NCBI RefSeq assembly: GCF_022921095.1
Contig: NZ_CP095053.1
Coordinates: 2,212,501-2,276,500 of the forward strand
Length of the DNA: 64,000 bases
Source: Hymenobacter aerilatus
GTDB taxonomy: Bacteria; Bacteroidota; Bacteroidia; Cytophagales; Hymenobacteraceae
Direction: 5' to 3'
This document shows positions 55,191 to 63,322 of this stretch, in pieces. The translations under genes and the position numbers were made by a program. Under the pieces are notes generated by a model. The model made no database searches. It was not told the origin of the DNA and saw only the letters and a program-made list of their open reading frames with translations. Every line of letters starts with the position of its first letter. Within the stretch, counting starts at the first letter, position 1.

Positions 55191-55250
55191 AGCTCGTAGA
55201 AAAAGGTAGTCCTGGTGCTAAGTCACCAGGGGCCACCTTTTCTACGAGCT
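55191..55250 (+). other. Long hairpin in the SDR leader
   Basis: AGCTCGTAGAAAAAGGT pairs with ACCTTTTCTACGAGCT (one unpaired base) around an inner CCTGGTG/CACCAGG stem with a 6-nt loop. The structure ends 6 nt before ATG 55257, so it would cover or present the ribosome-binding region. No T-tract is present. Confidence 0.7.
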
Positions 55251-55256
55251 TTATTC

Positions 55257-56261
55257 ATGACTCTATCCCTCAAGCAGACCGTCGTCATTACGGGTGCTTC
55301 TAGCGGCATTGGCCTCGTCACGGCCCGGATGGCTGCGAAACGCGGTGCCCGCCTTGTAGTAGCGGCCCGCAACACCGAAGCCCTGGAACAACTGGCCGAA
55401 GAAATTCGCAGCCAAGGCGGGCAGGCCATTGCAGTTACCGCCGATGTGGGCCAGGAAGAGGACGTGGCACGCATCGCCAGCGAAGCTATTGCCGCCTTTG
55501 GCAGCTTCGATACCTGGGTCAATAATGCTGGTGTGTCCATTTTCGGCACGTGCGAAGAGGTGACCATATCCGACATGCAGCGTATGTTCCAGACCGATTT
55601 CTGGGGAACAGTGTATGGTTCTCGCGTGGCAGTCCAACACTTCAAAGAGCGAGGTAGCGCGGGCGCTCTTATCAATGTAGGCAGCTTGTTTGGCGACTGG
55701 GCTCCTCCGGTGCAGTCTACCTACTCGGCAGCTAAGCATGCCCTGCACGGCTGGACCAATGCCCTGCGCATGGAGCTGGAAAAGGAAAAAGCACCCGTAT
55801 CTGTCACGCTGGTTCACCCTGGCCGCATCGATACGCCTTACAACGAGCATGCGCGCAGCTATCTGGACAAGCAGCCTTCGCACCGGGGCATGATTTATCC
55901 GCCCGAAGCCGTGGCCGACGCTATTCTGTTCTCGGCAGAGCACCCCAAGCGAGACATGTATGTGGGTGGGCAAGCCAAAATTTACGCCATGCTCGCCCCG
56001 CTTTTCCCACGTCTCACCGATAAGGTACTGGAGCTATGGCTCTACCCCACGCAGCACGACGACCGGCCTTCACGCAGCCGCGAAGACAATGCCCTTTATC
56101 GCGCTGGCTACGGTCTGCACGAGCGAGGCACGCACCACGGCTGGTTCCGTTCGGGTAGCCTCTACGTGCAAATGCAAAAACATCCGCTCCTATCGGCAGC
56201 GGCCGTGGCGGGCTTAGGCGTTGCAGCTCGACTTTGGGCAAAAAGCCGACAAGCGGCATAG
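55257..56261 (+). CDS. SDR-family oxidoreductase with C-terminal extension
   Basis: 334 residues. NAD(P)-binding VVITGASSGIGLVTARMAA, WVNNAGVSIFG, catalytic Ser and Tyr-x3-Lys in VGSLFGDWAPP...YSAAKHALHG, PGRIDTPYNEHA. The segment from about 245 on (LWLYPTQHDDRPSRSREDNA...GLGVAARLWAKSRQ) is an extension with a hydrophobic run near the end that could attach to membrane. The leader is a 60-nt hairpin. Reaction unknown. Confidence 0.9.
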   Translation: MTLSLKQTVVITGASSGIGLVTARMAAKRGARLVVAARNTEALEQLAEEIRSQGGQAIAVTADVGQEEDVARIASEAIAAFGSFDTWVNNAGVSIFGTCEEVTISDMQRMFQTDFWGTVYGSRVAVQHFKERGSAGALINVGSLFGDWAPPVQSTYSAAKHALHGWTNALRMELEKEKAPVSVTLVHPGRIDTPYNEHARSYLDKQPSHRGMIYPPEAVADAILFSAEHPKRDMYVGGQAKIYAMLAPLFPRLTDKVLELWLYPTQHDDRPSRSREDNALYRAGYGLHERGTHHGWFRSGSLYVQMQKHPLLSAAAVAGLGVAARLWAKSRQAA

Positions 56262-56382
56262 ACAGCTAGCTGGCTAGTCCACATGCACCCCAACAAGCTA
56301 CGTCCTGCCAATATGCTCGCTTGCTTCGGCAATGCAGGGTAAGGAAAGCGACTCCCTTTTCTAGCGTCTTCTCACCATCTAC

Positions 56383-56438
56383 GTGAGCCCTCAGCTTGTA
56401 CCACTGCTACCAAGCAGCTTGATTGGGCTGAGGCTCAC
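56383..56438 (+). other. Hairpin in the YdeP-family gene leader
   Basis: GTGAGCCCTCAGC (56383-56395) pairs with GCTGAGGCTCAC (56427-56438) with one bulged base; loop about 31 nt. 28 nt before ATG 56466. Confidence 0.5.
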
Positions 56439-56465
56439 CTATTGCCCCCTCCTTTCCTCTACCTC

Positions 56466-59021
56466 ATGGAAAAATCTCCAGCTTCTGATCCTACGAAAGC
56501 AGGCAAAACGGAACAGCAAACTGCTTCCGACAACGTGCCGAAAAGCGGTGAACGGCCCGACCAAGGCAAAGCGCCCGCTATGAACCCGTGGGAAAACTCA
56601 AATAAGGACGATGCGGATAAGCGCATCATGGATGCCCCCGATACAGTAGAAGCCCGACAGCAAAACCCCATCTTGGCGCAGCCACCCATGGAGTTTACAG
56701 GCCTTACCTTGGGGAAGCCCGCCACAGTAGCTGCTGGCATCACGGCAGTGTTGAAATCAGGCAGCTTTGCTTTTAGCGAGGATGGCCCTATTCGGGGTAC
56801 GCATGCACTCTTGAAGCTGAACCAAAAGAATGGTTTCGATTGCTCGAGCTGCGCCTGGCCCGACCCCGATGGGCATCGCTCGGTAGCCGAATTCTGCGAA
56901 AACGGCGCAAAGGCCACGGCCTCCGACTCGCAGGATGAGCGCGTAGACCCGGATTTCTTTGCCAAGCATAGCCTAGCGGACCTCTCGCGCATGACCGACC
57001 GCGACCTGAACAATGCCGGCCGCCTCACTCACCCGATGGTGCTGCGGCCGGGGGCTACCCACTACACGCCTATTTCGTGGCCCGAGGCGTTTCAACTAGC
57101 TGCCGATGAGCTGAATGCCCTAGCCTCGCCCGACGACGCCATTTTCTACACCTCAGGCAAGGTGCCCAACGAGCCCGCCTACCTCTACCAGCTCTTTGTA
57201 CGGCAATTTGGCACCAATAATATGCCCGATTGCTCCAATATGTGCCACGAGAGCAGCGGCGCGGCTATGAGCCCTACCACGGGTCTGGGCAAGGGCTCGG
57301 TCACGCTCAATGACATCTACGAGGCCGAGGTCATCATCGTCATTGGGCAGAACCCCGGCACCAACCACCCACGCATGCTGTCGGCCTTACAGAAGGCCAA
57401 GCGTAACGGTGCCAAGATCATCAGCATCAACCCCTTGCAGGAAGCGGGTTTGTTGCACTTCAAAAATCCGCAGGACTTCATGAACCCGCTGCTGGCGTTG
57501 GGTACGCTGCTCGGCAATGGCACCCCCATTACCGACGTGTACCTGCAGGTTCGCATCAACAGCGACCAGCTGGTGATACGGGGCCTAATGAAGTGCCTGC
57601 TCGAAGCGGAGCAGCTCAACCCCAACCAAGTACTCGACCACGCCTTCATTCGGAAGTACACCACCGGCTACGAGGAAGTTATAGAAACGCTGCACAACAC
57701 GAGCTGGGCGGACATTGAAGAAGCCAGTGGTCTGACTAAGGCCGAAATTCAGGAAGCGGCCAACCTGATTGCCCGCCACAAGAAAGTGATTACCTGCTGG
57801 GCCATGGGCCTTACACAGCAGAAAAACGGCGTGTATACCATTCAGGAGATTATCAATATGCACTTTATGAAGGGGGCCATTGGTACGGCTGGCGCAGGCC
57901 TGTGTCCGGTGCGCGGCCACTCCAACGTGCAGGGCGACCGGACCATGGGTGTTTGGGAGCGACCCACCGATGATTTCCTGGATTCGTTGGAAAAGGAGTT
58001 CAACTTTCAGTCCCCGCGTGAGCACGGCCTCGATACCGTCGATTCGGTGAAGGCCATGCACGATGGCAAAATCAAGGTATTTATGGCCATGGGCGGTAAC
58101 ATGCTCTCGGCCTGCTCCGACACGGAGTTTGTGGCGGAAGCCATGCGCAAACTACGCCTATCCATCCACGTGACGCCGAAGCTCAACCGTGGCCACCTCA
58201 CCAACGGCGAAATGGCTCTGTTGCTGCCGTGCTACACCCGGGTAGATATCGATATGCAGAAATCGGGGCAGCAATTTATGTCCTGCGAAAACTCGATGGG
58301 CGTAGTGAGCATGAGTAAGGGCGTGCTAGAGCCCCTGCAAGGCGAGATGCTGAGCGAGGTGGCCATTGTGTGTGGCATTGCCATTGCCACGCTGGGCGAG
58401 CGTACTTCCGTGGACTGGGTAGGCTGCACCGAAAACTATGACCTGATTCGCGACTACGTAGCCCGCACGATTCCTGGGTTCGAGCAGTTCAACGAGAAGA
58501 TTCGCCGCCCGGGTGGGTTCTACCTACCCAACGGCCCACGGGAGCGCACCTTCACCACCGAAAACGGCAAGGCCAATTTCACCTGCACGCCCTACGAAAA
58601 GCACGTGCTCGAACCCGGCCAACTGGTGCTCATGACCATCCGCTCGCACGACCAGTTCAACACCACTGTGTATGACTACAACGACCGCTACCGCGGCGTG
58701 TACAACGAGCGACGCGTGATTTTCATGAACCCCGAGGATATGGCGGACCGGGGCATCCAGGAAAAGCAGCAGGTCAATATCACTAGTCACTTCGAAGACC
58801 AGGAACGTCACGCTGAGAAGTTCATCGTGGTACCCTACAACATTCCGAAGGGCAATTGCGCGGTATATTTCCCTGAGGGCAACGTGCTGGTACCCATTGG
58901 CTCCGTGGCGTATAAGAGCAACACGCCTACCTCTAAGTTTGTGGTGGTGACGGTAGCCCCAGTAGAAATGCCCATCGGCACCCAAATTCCTACCTTCCAC
59001 CAAGTGGCAGTGCCGGCGTAG
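56466..59021 (+). CDS. FdhF/YdeP-family molybdopterin oxidoreductase
   Basis: 851 residues. Molybdopterin-dependent oxidoreductase of the YdeP group (related to formate dehydrogenase H). Segment FDCSSCAWPDPDGHRSVAEF and EFCENGAKAT carry the N-terminal Cys motif of this group; FYTSGKVPNEPAYLYQLFVR, IGQNPGTNHPRML, AMGLTQQKNG, GTAGAGLCPVRGHSNVQGDR and the molydop-binding C-terminus (MTIRSHDQFNTTVYDYNDRY) follow. No classical 4Fe-4S CxxCxxxC cluster is seen. YdeP is linked to acid resistance in E. coli; substrate unknown. The N-terminal about 60 residues are a disordered extension. ATG 56466. Confidence 0.92.
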   Translation: MEKSPASDPTKAGKTEQQTASDNVPKSGERPDQGKAPAMNPWENSNKDDADKRIMDAPDTVEARQQNPILAQPPMEFTGLTLGKPATVAAGITAVLKSGSFAFSEDGPIRGTHALLKLNQKNGFDCSSCAWPDPDGHRSVAEFCENGAKATASDSQDERVDPDFFAKHSLADLSRMTDRDLNNAGRLTHPMVLRPGATHYTPISWPEAFQLAADELNALASPDDAIFYTSGKVPNEPAYLYQLFVRQFGTNNMPDCSNMCHESSGAAMSPTTGLGKGSVTLNDIYEAEVIIVIGQNPGTNHPRMLSALQKAKRNGAKIISINPLQEAGLLHFKNPQDFMNPLLALGTLLGNGTPITDVYLQVRINSDQLVIRGLMKCLLEAEQLNPNQVLDHAFIRKYTTGYEEVIETLHNTSWADIEEASGLTKAEIQEAANLIARHKKVITCWAMGLTQQKNGVYTIQEIINMHFMKGAIGTAGAGLCPVRGHSNVQGDRTMGVWERPTDDFLDSLEKEFNFQSPREHGLDTVDSVKAMHDGKIKVFMAMGGNMLSACSDTEFVAEAMRKLRLSIHVTPKLNRGHLTNGEMALLLPCYTRVDIDMQKSGQQFMSCENSMGVVSMSKGVLEPLQGEMLSEVAIVCGIAIATLGERTSVDWVGCTENYDLIRDYVARTIPGFEQFNEKIRRPGGFYLPNGPRERTFTTENGKANFTCTPYEKHVLEPGQLVLMTIRSHDQFNTTVYDYNDRYRGVYNERRVIFMNPEDMADRGIQEKQQVNITSHFEDQERHAEKFIVVPYNIPKGNCAVYFPEGNVLVPIGSVAYKSNTPTSKFVVVTVAPVEMPIGTQIPTFHQVAVPA

Positions 59022-59056
59022 GTATCAACGCAACACCATTCGCTTGAAGTAGCAGC

Positions 59057-59097
59057 AAGAGCTGGCTCCCTGAATTAAAGGGAACCAGCTCTTTGCG
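59057..59097 (+). terminator. Intrinsic terminator after the YdeP-family gene
   Basis: A 15-bp stem with one mismatch, AAGAGCTGGCTCCCT/AGGGAACCAGCTCTT (59057-59071 with 59079-59093), 7-nt loop, followed by TGCGTTA. Confidence 0.75.
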
Positions 59098-59485
59098 TTA
59101 GGACTATGCCGTATCAATGCAACCCATAGGTACATTCTACCTGTTGTCTGGAAAGGCGTATGGGTAGGGACCAGTGAAGAGGTTCATAGCGGCAAATGCG
59201 TAGGGCAATATCCCGATTTACCCGGAGTAGATTACGGGTTTTTCCGGTGGTAGTGCGCCCATACCGTGGCGTATAACTAGCAGGCGCCCAATGTGCTTCG
59301 ACCAGACTAAGCCTGCTGATTGTGTCGGTGGTGATACTGGTTTATGCGGTGTGGCCTCACTTCATCGAGTGGAAAGCGCATCGCCGTACATGAGCACAGA
59401 CTAGCAACCAGCGAGATAGAAGGCAGTGCCTTCTAGAGCGGGGCAAGCGTGTGGTTGAGTTTCTTCTATCGTTTCAATTTTTGGT
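59098..59485. other. Intergenic region without a clear gene
   Basis: About 390 bp between the YdeP terminator and the LEA-2 gene. The only protein-like trace is a short hydrophobic frame at 59313-59393 (LLIVSVVILVYAVWPHFIEW then KAHRRT, stop), which lacks an ATG and may be a small membrane peptide or a remnant. No promoter consensus or long repeat was recognised. Confidence 0.4.
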
Positions 59486-60394
59486 ATGGCTTCTTCATTT
59501 GTCCGGCGTCATCCGGTTGTAACCGGCTTGTTGGTGCTGGTTGGTTTCGTGTTGATAGGTGGTGGTATTGCCTATTTTTCCACCGACCGCGGCAAGGAAC
59601 TGCTGCCTACCCTAGAGCAACCAACGCTCAACATCAGCAACATCACCCGCGAAAAGATTAAGGGCAACATGGTGGTGCAGATGCGCAATCACGCGCCCAT
59701 TACGCTCCGCATCGATAGCCTGCACTACACTACCCGCGTAGACGGCAAGCAACTGGCGCAAGGCCATAAAAGTCAGCCGCTTGTGCTTCATAAGAATGCT
59801 ACTAGTCGCTTGGAGCTTCCATTGGAGCTGAACCTACCCCAGCTGACCCGCAAAGCCCAGGAGGCGCAGCGCGACTGCGTAACGGTGCAGATGCACACCG
59901 TACTGTACGCCACCCTGCCGGTGGCAGGCCCCCAGCAATTTCCTGTGGATGTGCGCAAACGCGTGTACATACCCAAGCTACCCAAGATTGAAGTGGCCGA
60001 CGTAAAAATCACCAAGCTAGGGTTGCAAGAGGGCAAAGCGCAGGTCTACCTGCGCGTAACCAACTACGAGTCCATTCCTTTCACCATCAAACAGGTCAGC
60101 TACCACTTTCAAGTAGAAGACGACCTTGATGTGCAGGGCCAGGAGACTCAAAACGTCACGTTTAAGAAAAAAGGCACTGAACTGATGCCCATCCTTGTCC
60201 GGTTCGAGCCTAAATCCATGCCCAAAGTGCTGTTTAAGTCGATATTCAAGGCGGGCAAAACCAACTACCGGCTTACGGGCACGGCCACTGTGGCCGCCGG
60301 CCAGGCAAGCGCCCGCGATGCAACGATGAAGTTCAACAGCCAGGGCACTGTGAAAGAGCTGAAAGAGCTGGCCAAGGGCAAGAAGAGCGACTAG
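59486..60394 (+). CDS. LEA type 2 (WHy domain) family protein
   Basis: 302 residues. An N-terminal membrane anchor (VVTGLLVLVGFVLIGGGIAY) then two beta-rich domains like plant LEA-14: PTLNISNITREKIKGNMVVQ with MRNHAPITLRIDSLHY, and PKIEVADVKITKLGLQEGKA with VTNYESIPFTIKQVSY. Pattern N-x-P-I/x-T-I-D is the WHy signature. Such proteins are associated with desiccation stress, but this is a family statement only. ATG 59486. Confidence 0.85.
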   Translation: MASSFVRRHPVVTGLLVLVGFVLIGGGIAYFSTDRGKELLPTLEQPTLNISNITREKIKGNMVVQMRNHAPITLRIDSLHYTTRVDGKQLAQGHKSQPLVLHKNATSRLELPLELNLPQLTRKAQEAQRDCVTVQMHTVLYATLPVAGPQQFPVDVRKRVYIPKLPKIEVADVKITKLGLQEGKAQVYLRVTNYESIPFTIKQVSYHFQVEDDLDVQGQETQNVTFKKKGTELMPILVRFEPKSMPKVLFKSIFKAGKTNYRLTGTATVAAGQASARDATMKFNSQGTVKELKELAKGKKSD

Positions 60395-60479
60395 CGGCCA
60401 AGGCAGTACAGCGCACCGTGGCGCTTAGCACACGTTGTATTTCACAGGCAGCTTCTGCTTCCTATCCCCTACCCCACAG

Positions 60480-61172
60480 CTAGCTGATGACAGCTGGTTG
60501 CCATTCGGTGTGCTTACACCTTACGCAGGCAGTCGTCGGCGCAACATCACTCGAAACCACCCGGGCGCAGCTGGCACAGGCATATTTGCCGGGGGCTTTG
60601 GGCTGCTCCTGCCGAAACTGCTCGTCGCGCAGGGGTAGGATAGACAGTCCCGGCCGGGGCTCAGAAAACTTCACGAAAGAGAAACCTCCGTTGGCTTCCT
60701 GGTAGACTCGTTGCACGTTGCCCAGGTTATCAATGCTTTCATTGCGCAAGCGAGCCAGCAGCTGCTCCCGCGACATCACGCTTTCCTCTAATTTATCGAG
60801 CTGCAACTCGCCTTCTTTAACCAGGATGGCGAAGTCGTCCAGCACAAATGTTTCCAGCTTTTCGTGGCGTGCGGCCTGCCAGGCAACTACCTGCTGGTAG
60901 CCCACGATAATAGCCACGGCCACCACCACGGGTAGCAGCCCCCGATCGGGAGCCATCAGCGCCACGCCATTGGCTCCGGCCAGCGAGACGAGGGCAATCA
61001 TCTCGTTGCGGGTAAGTATAGAGCCCATGCGGTTGCCCATCAGCCGCATGGCCAGCACCAGCAACAGGTAGATGAACACAATGCGCAGAATAGCTTCCAG
61101 AAAGAAGCTTGGTGGCACCTCCCCGAAGAGAATACGCAACCAGTCTGTGAGATGAATGTCTTCGGGCTTCAT
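60480..61172 (-). CDS. DUF421 (YetF-like) membrane protein with C-terminal zinc ribbon, copy A
   Basis: 230 residues. Three N-terminal hydrophobic segments (FFLEAILRIVFIYLLLVLAM, LTRNEMIALVSLAGANGVAL, GLLPVVVAVAIIVGYQQVVA) are followed by the DUF421 cytoplasmic domain (LVKEGELQLDKLEESVMSRE, RLRNESIDNLGNVQRVYQEA, GGFSFVKF) and a C-terminal four-Cys module CASC...CVRC (about 198-220) not found in most YetF proteins. Its stop lies beyond the LEA gene on the opposite strand. The gene follows copy B after 3 nt. Function unknown. Confidence 0.9.
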   Translation of the reverse strand: MKPEDIHLTDWLRILFGEVPPSFFLEAILRIVFIYLLLVLAMRLMGNRMGSILTRNEMIALVSLAGANGVALMAPDRGLLPVVVAVAIIVGYQQVVAWQAARHEKLETFVLDDFAILVKEGELQLDKLEESVMSREQLLARLRNESIDNLGNVQRVYQEANGGFSFVKFSEPRPGLSILPLRDEQFRQEQPKAPGKYACASCARVVSSDVAPTTACVRCKHTEWQPAVIS

Positions 61173-61175
61173 ACT

Positions 61176-61877
61176 TTATGATGCAGATACGGCATACGTC
61201 CAGGCAGAGGCGCCGCAACGTGGGCAAGTGGTTGATTGGGGTGATGGAAGCGGCTCTGGCTCGGTATATCCACAGTGCCCGCAAGCCCGCAGGTCCTCGG
61301 CGCGAGGAGCGTCTTGGTGCAGCCCTACATCTGGTGCAGGCAAAACCGACAGGCCAGGTTTAGGTTCGGCTTGGCGATAGAGGCTAAACTCGCCGTTTGT
61401 TTCCAGATACACGCGTTTAAGCTGCCCCAGATGCCTGATATCTTCGGTTCGTAGGCTGGCAAAAAGCTGCGCGCACGATAAGTTAGCCTTACGCATGGCT
61501 TCCCAATCCAGCACGCCATCCACGAGCAGAATCTGCAAGTCGCCCTGCGTCAGCAGCTCTACCTGACGGTAGCGGAACGTCAGCCAGTTAACGAACCGGA
61601 ACAGCAGTAGGGTACATACCAGAATAAGAGCACTGTGCGCTAGCCCACGGTCTGGCACTTCCATCCCTACCGATACAATGCCGCCTAGCATAATCATCAC
61701 GGCCAGCTCAATGCGCGTGAGCTGCGCGTTCATGCGCTTGCCTAGTAAGCGCATCACCAGTAGCAACACCACATAGATGATGCAGGTGCGCACAACGACC
61801 TCCAGCAGGAACTCAACCGGCGCATTGCCTAGCAGAATCCGCTGCCAATCCATAAACTCTATTTCCTCCTTCTTCAC
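61176..61877 (-). CDS. DUF421 (YetF-like) membrane protein with C-terminal zinc ribbon, copy B
   Basis: 233 residues, paralogue of the next gene with the same layout: three membrane segments, DUF421 domain (LLVDGVLDWEAMRKANLSCA, IRHLGQLKRVYLETNGEFSL) and a four-Cys ribbon (CGHC...CPRC, about 199-224). GTG 61877 is the start: alignment with copy A gives MKKEEIEFMDWQRIL against MKPEDIHLTDWLRIL from the first residue. The pair is probably cotranscribed and may form a hetero-oligomer. Confidence 0.9.
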   Translation of the reverse strand: MKKEEIEFMDWQRILLGNAPVEFLLEVVVRTCIIYVVLLLVMRLLGKRMNAQLTRIELAVMIMLGGIVSVGMEVPDRGLAHSALILVCTLLLFRFVNWLTFRYRQVELLTQGDLQILLVDGVLDWEAMRKANLSCAQLFASLRTEDIRHLGQLKRVYLETNGEFSLYRQAEPKPGLSVLPAPDVGLHQDAPRAEDLRACGHCGYTEPEPLPSPQSTTCPRCGASAWTYAVSAS

Positions 61878-61935
61878 GCGCTCGTATTTTCTACAGTATG
61901 ATAGGAATATGCCACAACCAGATTGATACGCTTCA

Positions 61936-62823
61936 CTAACTCGGTAGCCAACTGCCAGCTACGAAACGACAATTCGTGGCTTTGGCCCCTTCCCGCAACA
62001 CCCAGTTGCCGGGCTGATTTATCCAACATAGGTGACCGTCTGGTGTTACCTCACGCGCAAAATTCAGGGAGCATACGTCAAGGGTTTCGGTTCCTACCTG
62101 ATGTACTCGCAAGTGCTCTACGTACTGCAACACAAGCTTGTCTTCCTCTACGTAGGCGGGGTGCAGCGCCAGATTGTGGGCGGGCGAGGGCATAGCCGCC
62201 GATGGATACAAGAGACCATCGAAGGCTGTACCCAATTGGCACGCTTCCGCTACAGCAATGGACAACCGATAATGATGCTGGTTGTCGTCGTGTACGGTTC
62301 TAGTGAATAGGTCGGTCAGGAAAGCGGCCAGCTGACGCCGGGGTGCGGGCAGATCAGCCAGGGCATCGCGGAGTGCCTTTTGCCGATCTGTGTGCGGGTC
62401 GTCGATGCAGCGGTCGGCGTAGCCGAAGCTAGCTAGACGCAGCGGTTGCTGGGTTTGCCAGCGACTGATAACAATCTGGTCGCCGGGCTGCACACCCGCC
62501 TCAAAAAAGGGCGGATGCCAGGTAGCACTGCAATAAAACATGGGCTGCCCGGCACGATTGGCGCGCTGATCGGCTATTACCCGGTTGGCAGGTGGGTAGG
62601 AGACATCGGCCAGCGTAGCAGGCAGGTCTTTGCTTACGATGCCTCGGTACAAAAGCAAACCAGCCGGAAACTCAAGACACTGCAGTTCCTGCTGTTCTAG
62701 CAGGTTGCGCACGCGGTCGGTGAGTTCCTCAATGGAGTGTTGCCGCAGATCCAGCTGTTGTAAAGCTGCTATCTGGTGCGGCACCGTGGCCTGGGGGTCG
62801 TTTGAAGGAGTGCGAGCAGTCAT
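61936..62823 (-). CDS. RES-domain-like protein (possible NAD-degrading enzyme)
   Basis: 295 residues. The central part carries the order of residues expected in RES (ParT/MbcT-type) domains: Arg in LLLYRGIVSKD, then Tyr in GQPMFYCSATWHP, then Glu in PFFEAGVQPGD, followed by IVISRWQTQQPLRL and a late helix YRLSIAVAEACQLGTAFDGL with LYPS. An N-terminal helical segment (IAALQQLDLRQHSIEELTDR) precedes. RES toxins ADP-ribosylate or split NAD+. No Xre/HTH partner lies next to it. The assignment is by pattern and is uncertain. ATG 62823. Confidence 0.55.
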   Translation of the reverse strand: MTARTPSNDPQATVPHQIAALQQLDLRQHSIEELTDRVRNLLEQQELQCLEFPAGLLLYRGIVSKDLPATLADVSYPPANRVIADQRANRAGQPMFYCSATWHPPFFEAGVQPGDQIVISRWQTQQPLRLASFGYADRCIDDPHTDRQKALRDALADLPAPRRQLAAFLTDLFTRTVHDDNQHHYRLSIAVAEACQLGTAFDGLLYPSAAMPSPAHNLALHPAYVEEDKLVLQYVEHLRVHQVGTETLDVCSLNFAREVTPDGHLCWINQPGNWVLREGAKATNCRFVAGSWLPS

Positions 62824-62882
62824 ACGGTATACGGCAGCTGGCAGGGGGTGGAAATAGCGTTACGTCTAAAAAGTAGAGTAGA

Positions 62883-63272
62883 TCAGCCTACGCAATAGGA
62901 AGCAGCGGTTGCGGGTACGTGTTCTGCTAGCAGCATTTGTGGCCCTTGGTACGCAGCAGCCGGCAGCACATCCAATAGCTTACCACCAGGCCTGGACCGC
63001 AATTGCTCCGATAGGTTTGCAGCCACTCCACACCAGTATAGATGCAGCCCCTGCGCCCGGGCCTCCCGATTGGTAGCCAACAGCAGGCGCTGCCCATCAG
63101 CCGTAGACGCCATGGTTAAACGCTGACAATCAACCCACAAATAAGGCATACCCAGTAAAATAAGAGGCTGCAATGCCATCGTCATCTGGGCTACGTTGAA
63201 AGCACCCGTACATTCTCCGCGCAAGGTAGCTCCTACGCAGCCTCGGTAGCCCCCTATGTACATCATCACCAT
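62883..63272 (-). CDS. STAS-domain protein
   Basis: 129 residues. A single STAS-like fold: LRGECTGAFNVAQMTMALQP (strand-helix), LLGMPYLWVDCQRLTMASTA (the strand and loop where the regulatory Ser/Thr lies) and LLLATNREARAQGLHLYWCG with GVAANLSEQL and a LLDVLPA end. STAS proteins act in anti-sigma or stressosome switches. No serine kinase or phosphatase is nearby in the window. ATG 63272. Confidence 0.6.
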   Translation of the reverse strand: MVMMYIGGYRGCVGATLRGECTGAFNVAQMTMALQPLILLGMPYLWVDCQRLTMASTADGQRLLLATNREARAQGLHLYWCGVAANLSEQLRSRPGGKLLDVLPAAAYQGPQMLLAEHVPATAASYCVG

Positions 63273-63322
63273 CGCTTGTCAGAAAAAGGAACATACCTCA
63301 GGACGTAGAGATTACAGAGATG

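Noticed and set aside
59313..59393. Small transmembrane peptide
   Set aside because: Hydrophobic and followed by a basic end, but it lacks ATG, has no visible ribosome-binding region and no conservation evidence; kept only as a remark.
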